Part shown: positions 58,660 through 64,000 of the stretch, piece by piece
Position numbering within the stretch: the stretch's first letter is position 1
How the letters are laid out: the number at the start of each line of letters is the position of its first letter
NCBI RefSeq assembly: GCF_036924515.1
Contig: NZ_JAZHRR010000001.1
Coordinates: 6,605,001-6,669,000, forward strand
From: Bradyrhizobium sp. AZCC 1610
GTDB taxonomy: Bacteria; Pseudomonadota; Alphaproteobacteria; Rhizobiales; Xanthobacteraceae
Length of the DNA stretch: 64,000 nucleotides
Reading direction: 5' to 3'
Translations under genes and position numbers: made by a program
Notes under the pieces: generated by a model
The model's input: only the letters and a program-made list of their open reading frames with translations
What the model was told of the DNA's origin: nothing
The model's database searches: none

Positions 58660-60150
58660 ATGCATATTGGGAATCCGGAAATGACCATTGAAAGCGATGA
58701 TCTTGCAGCTTTGCGCGAAACCACCAGCAAGGCCTTGCTGGGATTGCTCTGGCTTCATGTTCCCATGGCGCTCGTCATCGGCCTGATGCGCGATAGCGGC
58801 TGGCTGGCGCCAACCGCGCTGATGGCGGCGATGGCGCTGGCCGCGACCCTGTCGTGGCGCACCTCGGGTAACGGGCTTTCGACCCGGCTGATCTTTGCCG
58901 TCGCCCTGATGGGCAGCGTGTCGGTGTTTACCTTCCAGTTCGCCGGCCATGCTTGGCAGGTCGACACGCACATGTATTTCTTTGCCACGTTGGCGTGTCT
59001 CCTCGCCTATTGCGACTATCGCCCGATCCTCGCCGGCGCGGTCGCGGTCGCGCTGCATCATCTGGTGCTGAACTTCCTGCTTCCGGCGGCGGTCTATCCC
59101 GGCGGCGCCGATCTCGGCCGCGTCGTTCTTCACGCCGTCATTCTTCTGATCGAGGCCGGCGTGCTGAGCTGGCTGGCGGTGAAGCTGTCCGGCCTGTTCG
59201 AGACGACCGCGCAGAAGACCGCCGAGGCGGAAGCGGCAAATGCCGCCGAAGCCCGAGCCAATATCGACCGGATGACCGCCGAACGGCAGGCCAAGCAGGA
59301 CAGCGACACGGCGCGCCGCGAACTCGCCGCGGGCTTCGAGCGCAAGATCGGCAGCATCGTCGAGGCGGTCGCGTTAACCGCCAACGAGGTGCAGGGCCTC
59401 TCCACCTTGATGAGCAAGAGCAACGCGGAAACCACTCGGCATACCGCAGAGGCAGCGGCCGCCTCGACCCGGGCCTCATCGAACGTGGAAACGGTTGCGG
59501 CGGCGACCGAGGAGCTGACGGCCTCCATCAGCAACATTGCCCAGCAGGTGACGCGCTCCGCCGAAATCGCAAACAAGGCCGCCGAAGAGGCTCGCCGCAC
59601 CAACTCCGTGGTTGAGGGGCTTGCCGCCGGCACCCAGAAGATCGGCGAAGTCGTCACGCTGATCCAGAGCATTGCGAGCCAGACCAACCTGCTGGCGCTG
59701 AACGCCACGATCGAAGCCGCCCGCGCCGGCGAACATGGACGGGGATTTGCGGTGGTGGCGAGCGAAGTCAAGGCGCTGGCCAATCAGACCGCGAAAGCAA
59801 CGGAAGAAATCTCGGCGCAGGTGCAGGACATCCAGACGGCCACCAGCCAGGCCGTCAGCGCCATTCAGGCGATCGGCGGAACCATCGCCGAGATCGACGA
59901 GATATCCAATGAAGTCGCCGCCGCCGTCGATCAACAGGGCGCAGCGACGAGGGAAATCGCCGGAAATGTGCAGCAGGCGGCTAACGGTACGCGGGACGTC
60001 AACGGCAACATTCTCAGTGTCAGCCGTGCTTCGGAAGAGGCGGGCCGGGCAACATCGAAGCTACTGGATGCTGCGAACGGTCTGTCGTCGCAATCCGACC
60101 AGCTGAAGTCCGAGGTCGACAGCTTCCTGGGCTCGCTGCACGTGGCGTAA
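58660..60150 (+). CDS. Methyl-accepting chemotaxis protein with membrane-embedded sensor
   Basis: 496 residues. Six hydrophobic segments lie in residues 25-185 with almost no periplasmic loop, so sensing is probably within the membrane or from the cytoplasm. There is no HAMP. A coiled coil (195-235) leads into the MA signalling domain (about 240-495), with the hairpin tip IASQTNLLALNATIEAARAG EH reading normally through GRGFAVVASEVKALANQTAK. A second ATG at 58681 is also possible. No other chemotaxis genes are in the window. Confidence 0.92.
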   Translation: MHIGNPEMTIESDDLAALRETTSKALLGLLWLHVPMALVIGLMRDSGWLAPTALMAAMALAATLSWRTSGNGLSTRLIFAVALMGSVSVFTFQFAGHAWQVDTHMYFFATLACLLAYCDYRPILAGAVAVALHHLVLNFLLPAAVYPGGADLGRVVLHAVILLIEAGVLSWLAVKLSGLFETTAQKTAEAEAANAAEARANIDRMTAERQAKQDSDTARRELAAGFERKIGSIVEAVALTANEVQGLSTLMSKSNAETTRHTAEAAAASTRASSNVETVAAATEELTASISNIAQQVTRSAEIANKAAEEARRTNSVVEGLAAGTQKIGEVVTLIQSIASQTNLLALNATIEAARAGEHGRGFAVVASEVKALANQTAKATEEISAQVQDIQTATSQAVSAIQAIGGTIAEIDEISNEVAAAVDQQGAATREIAGNVQQAANGTRDVNGNILSVSRASEEAGRATSKLLDAANGLSSQSDQLKSEVDSFLGSLHVA

Positions 60151-60194
60151 GAATTCGAGAACACTGTCATCGTCCGCGAAGGCGGACGATCCAG

Positions 60195-61903
60195 ATGCTA
60201 TGGGGGGAGCGGCGGCGAGGGTGTGGATACCCTCGAGCGCCGTGATCACGCAATGGAGCACCCCATGTCGCAATCGTTTGACGCCAGCAGGTCCCTCACC
60301 GCCTTCGAACAGGATAGCACGTTGGTCGCAGTGATCGAGATGAGCCAGTCGAAGTGGCTTGTTGCGGCTGTGATCCCGGGGGGCGAGCGCCAGCCCCTGA
60401 AGAAGCTTGGTGCAAATGCGGACGCTCTGCTGAAGCTGTTGCAGCGCTGGCAGGATGAAGCGCGCAAGGCCGGGCGGACGGTCAGGCGGATCGTCTGCGC
60501 CTATGAGGCCGGGCGAGACGGATTCTGGCTGGCGCGCTGGCTGCAGGCGCGCGCCATCGAGGCCTACGTCATCCATGCCGCAAGCATCGCAGTGTCCCGC
60601 GAGCACCGCCGGGCCAAGACCGATCGGGTCGATACGGAACTGCTGATGCGCTCGTTTCTCGGCTGGCTGCGTGGCGAGAAGCGCCATTGCAGCATGGTCG
60701 CGATCCCGACCATGGCGGAAGAAGATGCGCGGCGGCCGAGTCGTGAGCGGGAGAGCCTCGTGGGCGAGCAAACACGGATCGTCAACCGGATCAAGGCTGT
60801 CCTCGCCCTGTTCGGCATCGGCGGGTTCAATCCGAGGCTGCGCAAGGCGGCGCAGAAGCTGGAGACACTGCACACCGCGGAAGGAACACCGTTACCGGAA
60901 AATGCCCACGCCGAATTGCGCCGCGATCTGGAGCGGCTGCGCCTGGTGCACGACCAGATCCACATCATCGAAAGTGAACGGTTGCGCCGGCTCGCGCTCG
61001 CGCCGGCCGCAACGACAAGGCCTCACGCGATGGTTCGTCTGATCGCAAGGGTTTTTGGCGTCGGCATTGAGACCGCCGACATGCTGGTAAATGAGGCGCT
61101 GGCGCGCAAGCTGCGCGATCGCAAAGCTGTTGCGCGCTATGCTGGACTGACCGGCGCGCCGGACGAGAGCGGCAAGCGCCGGCGCGAGAAGGGACCCGCG
61201 CCGGCAATGGTCGGGTCCGCCGCGGCATGATCCAACTGGCCTGGCGCTTTCTGATCTTCCAGAAGGATAGCCGGCTCGTCCGCTGGTTCCGCGAGCGCAC
61301 CGCAGATGGCCGCAGCGCCACGCGCAAAACCATGATCGTGGCGCTGGCGCGCAAGCTGCTCATCGCGCTGTGGCGGCTGGCAACCACCGGCGAGATGACG
61401 GAGGGGCTCAGGCTGCGCCCGGCCGGAACCTGACCATGCAGCTTCCGCAACCCCAACACGATTGACGGTTCGGCAGCCGGCAGTCTGCCGACGACATCCG
61501 AGGTGGCGGTGATCCGCCGGAATACATGGCCTTTGCGCCGCGACCCAGAATGGACCCGCCGCCCCGGAGCTTCGCCCCCGATGCGCATGCATGCATCATG
61601 GTTCTGGTCCCGATCGATCAACCGAATACAAGTCTGCGACGCGGTATCGCGTCCACGGTGGGCTCGCCTCGGAAATCGTCCCTATGCCGCTAACGCCAAA
61701 CCTCGTCCCGCCCTCAAGCCTGCCGCCGGGCTCACGACCGTCAAGGGCTGCGTCGCTCCGCGATGGCCTGCGGCCACCCTTGACCGTCGTTCCGCCCAGG
61801 CGGCTAGTCGTCTCGGGGTCGGGACGAGGAGATGTCGGTCTTCGTCGAACAAGGAGACGATAGCAATGATCTGACAACGCTCACTCTTGATCACCCCCAT
61901 ACA
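60195..61903 (+). mobile_element. IS110-type insertion sequence (IS1111-like layout), inactive
   Basis: An element of about 1.7 kb delimited by the two halves of an interrupted interspersed repeat (left half ends GATCCAG at 60194, right half resumes AGTATTCCAGAG at 61904). It carries one transposase gene with a frameshift, a left non-coding end of 70 bases and a right non-coding end of about 470 bases. In the IS1111 branch of IS110 the guide RNA lies after the transposase, which fits this layout. Ends are inferred from the split repeat; no long terminal inverted repeats are obvious, as usual for IS110. Confidence 0.75.
60265..61433 (+). pseudogene. IS110-family transposase, frameshifted
   Basis: The first part (MSQSFDASRSLTAFEQDSTL onwards) reads normally through AVIEMSQSKWLVAAVIPGGE, YEAGRDGFWLARWLQARAIE and SREHRRAKTDRVDTELLMRS to RYAGLTGAPDESGKRRREKG, the DEDD-type RuvC-like and Tnp_20 regions. 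It then runs into PAPAMVGSAAA and stops. One frame over, NGRVRRGMIQLAWRFLIFQK and RKTMIVALARKLLIALWRL continue to 61433. Related elements read about EKGLARAGN here, so loss of four bases in a GC run near 61200 explains the break. Confidence 0.85.
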
Positions 61904-61979
61904 AGTATTCCAGAGACGTCAGTGACCTAACAGGAAAGCCGCGGCGTACTGGATCCCCGCCTTCGCGGGGACGACGAGC
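61904..61979. repeat. Right half of the interspersed repeat split by the IS110 element
   Basis: Reads AGTATTCCAGAGACGTCAG then CGCGGCGTACTGGATCCCCG and CCTTCGCGGGGACGACGAG. The left half (60163-60194) is GTCATCGTCCGCGAAGGCGG plus ACGATCCAG. Joined, they form the common Bradyrhizobium repeat with a small hairpin at each end. The IS entered between CCAG and TATTCC. Confidence 0.7.
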
Positions 61980-62006
61980 GCGTGTTAGGCAAACACCGTC
62001 CGCCCC

Positions 62007-63506
62007 TCAAATCTTCTGATTATACGCGCCGACCTCCGGATGCGTGCGCAGCACGGAATCCATCGCCTCGAACATGTCGCGCATGCGCGCTTCGCTCACC
62101 GGGCTCTCGACCACCACTACCAGCTCCGGCTTGTTGGATGACGCCCGCACCAAGCCCCAGCTTCCGTCTTCGACGGTAACACGCACGCCGTTGACGGTGA
62201 CGAGATCGCGAATCTTCTGGCCTGCGACCTTGTCGCCGTTCTTCTGCAACGCTTCGAAATGCTTCACCACGGCGTCGGCCACGCCGTATTTGGTTTCGTC
62301 GGCGCAATGCGGCGACATCGTCGGCGACGACCAGGTCTTCGGCAGCGCATCTTTCAGGTCCGCCATCGACTTATCGGAGGCGCGATCGAGCATCTCGCAG
62401 ATCGCAATCGCCGAGACCAGGCCATCATCATAGCCACGGCCGAACGGCTTGTTGAAGAAGAAGTGGCCGGATTTTTCGAAACCCGCCAGCGCGCCCATCT
62501 CGTTGGTGCGGCGCTTCATGTAGGAATGGCCGGTCTTCCAGTAGGCGGTCTTGGCGCCCTGCTTTTGCAGCACCGGGTCCGTCACGAACAGCCCGGTGGA
62601 TTTCACGTCGACCACGAATTGCGCATCCTTGTGGATCGCCGACATGTCCCGCGCCAGCATCACGCCGACCTTGTCGGCGAAGATTTCCTCGCCGGTATTG
62701 TCGACCACGCCGCAGCGGTCGCCGTCGCCGTCAAAGCCTAAGCCCACATCGGCCTTATGCTTGAGCACCGCGTCGCGGATCGCGTGCAGCATCTCCATGT
62801 CTTCGGGGTTCGGATTGTATTTCGGGAAGGTGTGATCGAGTTCGGTGTCGAGCGGGATCACCTCGCAGCCGATCGCTTCCATCACCTGCGGTGCGAACGC
62901 GCCTGCCGTGCCGTTGCCGCAGGCGACCACGACTTTCAGCTTGCGTTTCAGCTTCGGCCGCTTCGTCAGATCCGCTATATAGCGCGCCGGAAAGTCCTCG
63001 TGGAATTGATAGGAGCCGCCGGCCTTGTTGTTGAAATCGGCGTTGAGCACGATTTCCTTCAGCCGCGTCATCTCGTCGGGGCCGAAGGTGAGCGGGCGGT
63101 TGGCGCCCATCTTCACGCCGGTCCAGCCATTGTCGTTATGCGAAGCGGTCACCATCGCGACGCAGGGCACGTCGAGATCGAACTGCGCGAAATAGGCCAT
63201 CGGTGTCACCGCAAGCCCGATGTCGTGCACCTTGCAGCCCGCCGCCATCAGGCCGGAAATCAACGCGTATTTGATCGAGGCCGAATAGCCGCGAAAATCA
63301 TGACCGGTAACGATTTCCTGTTTAACGCCGAGTTCCCTGATCAGCGCGCCGAGCCCCATGCCCAGCGCCTGAACGCCCATCAGGTTGATTTCCTTCTCGA
63401 ACAGCCAGCGCGCGTCGTATTCGCGAAAGCCGGTTGCCTTCACCATCGGCCCGGATTCGTAGGCATAGGTATTGGGAACCAGCACGGATTTGGGCTTCGG
63501 GAACAT
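62007..63506 (-). CDS. Phosphomannomutase/phosphoglucomutase
   Basis: 499 residues of the alpha-D-phosphohexomutase family. MVTASHNDNGWTGVKMG contains the phospho-Ser. GFDGDGDRCGVVDN is the metal loop, GFEKSGHFFFNKPFGRGYDD the sugar loop, and VRASSNKPELVVVVES the phosphate-binding domain 4 loop. It interconverts hexose 1- and 6-phosphates for surface polysaccharides. It stands alone, convergent to the IS110 end. Confidence 0.95.
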   Translation of the reverse strand: MFPKPKSVLVPNTYAYESGPMVKATGFREYDARWLFEKEINLMGVQALGMGLGALIRELGVKQEIVTGHDFRGYSASIKYALISGLMAAGCKVHDIGLAVTPMAYFAQFDLDVPCVAMVTASHNDNGWTGVKMGANRPLTFGPDEMTRLKEIVLNADFNNKAGGSYQFHEDFPARYIADLTKRPKLKRKLKVVVACGNGTAGAFAPQVMEAIGCEVIPLDTELDHTFPKYNPNPEDMEMLHAIRDAVLKHKADVGLGFDGDGDRCGVVDNTGEEIFADKVGVMLARDMSAIHKDAQFVVDVKSTGLFVTDPVLQKQGAKTAYWKTGHSYMKRRTNEMGALAGFEKSGHFFFNKPFGRGYDDGLVSAIAICEMLDRASDKSMADLKDALPKTWSSPTMSPHCADETKYGVADAVVKHFEALQKNGDKVAGQKIRDLVTVNGVRVTVEDGSWGLVRASSNKPELVVVVESPVSEARMRDMFEAMDSVLRTHPEVGAYNQKI

Positions 63507-63628
63507 GGGGCAGCCTTGTCAATAAATTGCGAGGGAACACCGCAGCCATAGCGAATACGCCGGCCCGGCGATAGGCGGGACCGGCGCCTTGTGGCGGCTA
63601 ATTGCGGCGGATTGGTAACCGAGAAACC

Positions 63629-64000
63629 TTACTGTTCCAGCACCATCTTGCCGTTGGCGTATTCAAAACGCTTCAGCTTCGACAGGAACGACAGGCCGAG
63701 CAGGTTTTCCGACAGCGCCTCGTCGGGCAGCACCACGGCGTCGACGTCGCGCACCACGAGGCCACCGAGTTCGATCATGGCAAGCCGGGTGCGGGCGGCC
63801 TTGATGGTGCCGTTGGCGGTGGTGACGGTCGCATTGTAATCGCCGCGCGAGGGACGCAGGCCGAACCGCGCCGCGGACTTCTCGTTCAGCGCCACCAGCG
63901 AAGCGCCGGTGTCGATCATGAAATTGACGCGCTGACCTTCGATGCGGCCGTCAGTCAGGAAATGGCCGCGGGCGTCGCGGGGAATATTGAGGCTGCGGCC
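63629..64000 (-). CDS. Retropepsin-like aspartic protease, TIGR02281 type (C-terminal part)
   Basis: The frame is open to the right edge, so only about the last 123 residues are seen. FLTDGRIEGQRVNFMIDTGA then SLVALNEKSAARFGL carries the active DTGAS motif of single-domain clan AA proteases. VDAVVLPDEALSENLLGLSF matches the second conserved block with ENLLG. Family members are usually anchored by an N-terminal helix, which would lie outside the window. The function in alphaproteobacteria is little known. Confidence 0.88.
   Translation of the reverse strand, partial: GRSLNIPRDARGHFLTDGRIEGQRVNFMIDTGASLVALNEKSAARFGLRPSRGDYNATVTTANGTIKAARTRLAMIELGGLVVRDVDAVVLPDEALSENLLGLSFLSKLKRFEYANGKMVLEQ

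Noticed and set aside
1..64000. CRISPR array
   Set aside because: No regularly spaced short repeats with unique spacers were seen; the only direct-repeat series are the three iterons and the CCGTTTGA cluster.

Overview
The window looks like a chromosome segment of a high-GC alphaproteobacterium, most likely Bradyrhizobium or a close relative. The right half has the housekeeping gene order of that group (rpmH-rnpA-yidC-engB-argB-dapD-dapE-truA-fmt-def, then recR-ybaB-dnaX, the SRP RNA and nudC). The spaces between these genes hold several families of long inverted interspersed repeats typical of Bradyrhizobium chromosomes. The left 27.3 kb is accessory DNA that ends at the 3' side of a tRNA-Arg(ACG) gene, a classic integration target.

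Region 1 (1-10.6 kb) is the backbone of an integrative/plasmid-like element, read leftwards. It has a relaxase cut by the window edge, a small membrane protein, a TraF-type S26 peptidase, a DUF2840 protein, a RepA initiator with three 18-bp iterons, an excisionase-like HTH protein, DUF6499/DUF2285 proteins, an XRE regulator, and DUF932, DUF736 and ParB proteins. The backbone is decaying: repA and the DUF6499/DUF2285 gene each carry a one-base frameshift, and parA appears deleted except for its last codons. The DUF932 and ParB genes share a leader of about 240 bases whose hairpins differ in sequence but keep their pairing.

Region 2 (10.9-13.6 kb) holds Ku (non-homologous end joining), a coiled-coil partner gene, and two zinc-ribbon proteins. 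The first zinc-ribbon gene has an exact alphaproteobacterial LexA box (GTTC-N7-GTTC) at its promoter.

Region 3 (13.7-26.9 kb) is the most unusual part: an island with four different effector-type proteases. (a) A 1204-residue exported beta-propeller sensor with one membrane pass is joined to a caspase-like CHAT protease. (b) Divergent from it is a row containing a small protein, a second CHAT protease and a metallophosphoesterase; the small protein and the phosphoesterase share the same non-catalytic module. (c) Convergent to that is a row containing a papain-like protease with a coupled chagasin-type inhibitor, an HTH repressor with two identical 19-bp operator sites, and an AAA+ ATPase/subtilase pair that resembles IetAS. 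I read this as an inducible, proteolysis-based defence or conflict island. That reading is inference.

Region 4 (27.3-34.7 kb) starts at tRNA-Arg and is a small catabolic locus. A five-gene overlapping operon (GST, CaiB/BaiF CoA-transferase, AhpD/CMD-like, amidohydrolase, enoyl-CoA hydratase) runs opposite a GntR/UTRA regulator, across a clear inverted-repeat operator. An alpha/beta-hydrolase with Ala in place of the nucleophile Ser and an orphan Bug-type binding protein follow.

Region 5 (34.7-64 kb) is core chromosome: histidine kinase, L34/RnpA/YidC, lysine and arginine biosynthesis, translation genes, AmpG, DnaX/RecR, SRP RNA, NudC, PfkB, Lrp and a chemotaxis transducer. A frameshifted IS110-type element has split an interspersed repeat. 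A phosphomannomutase and a partial retropepsin-like protease close the window.
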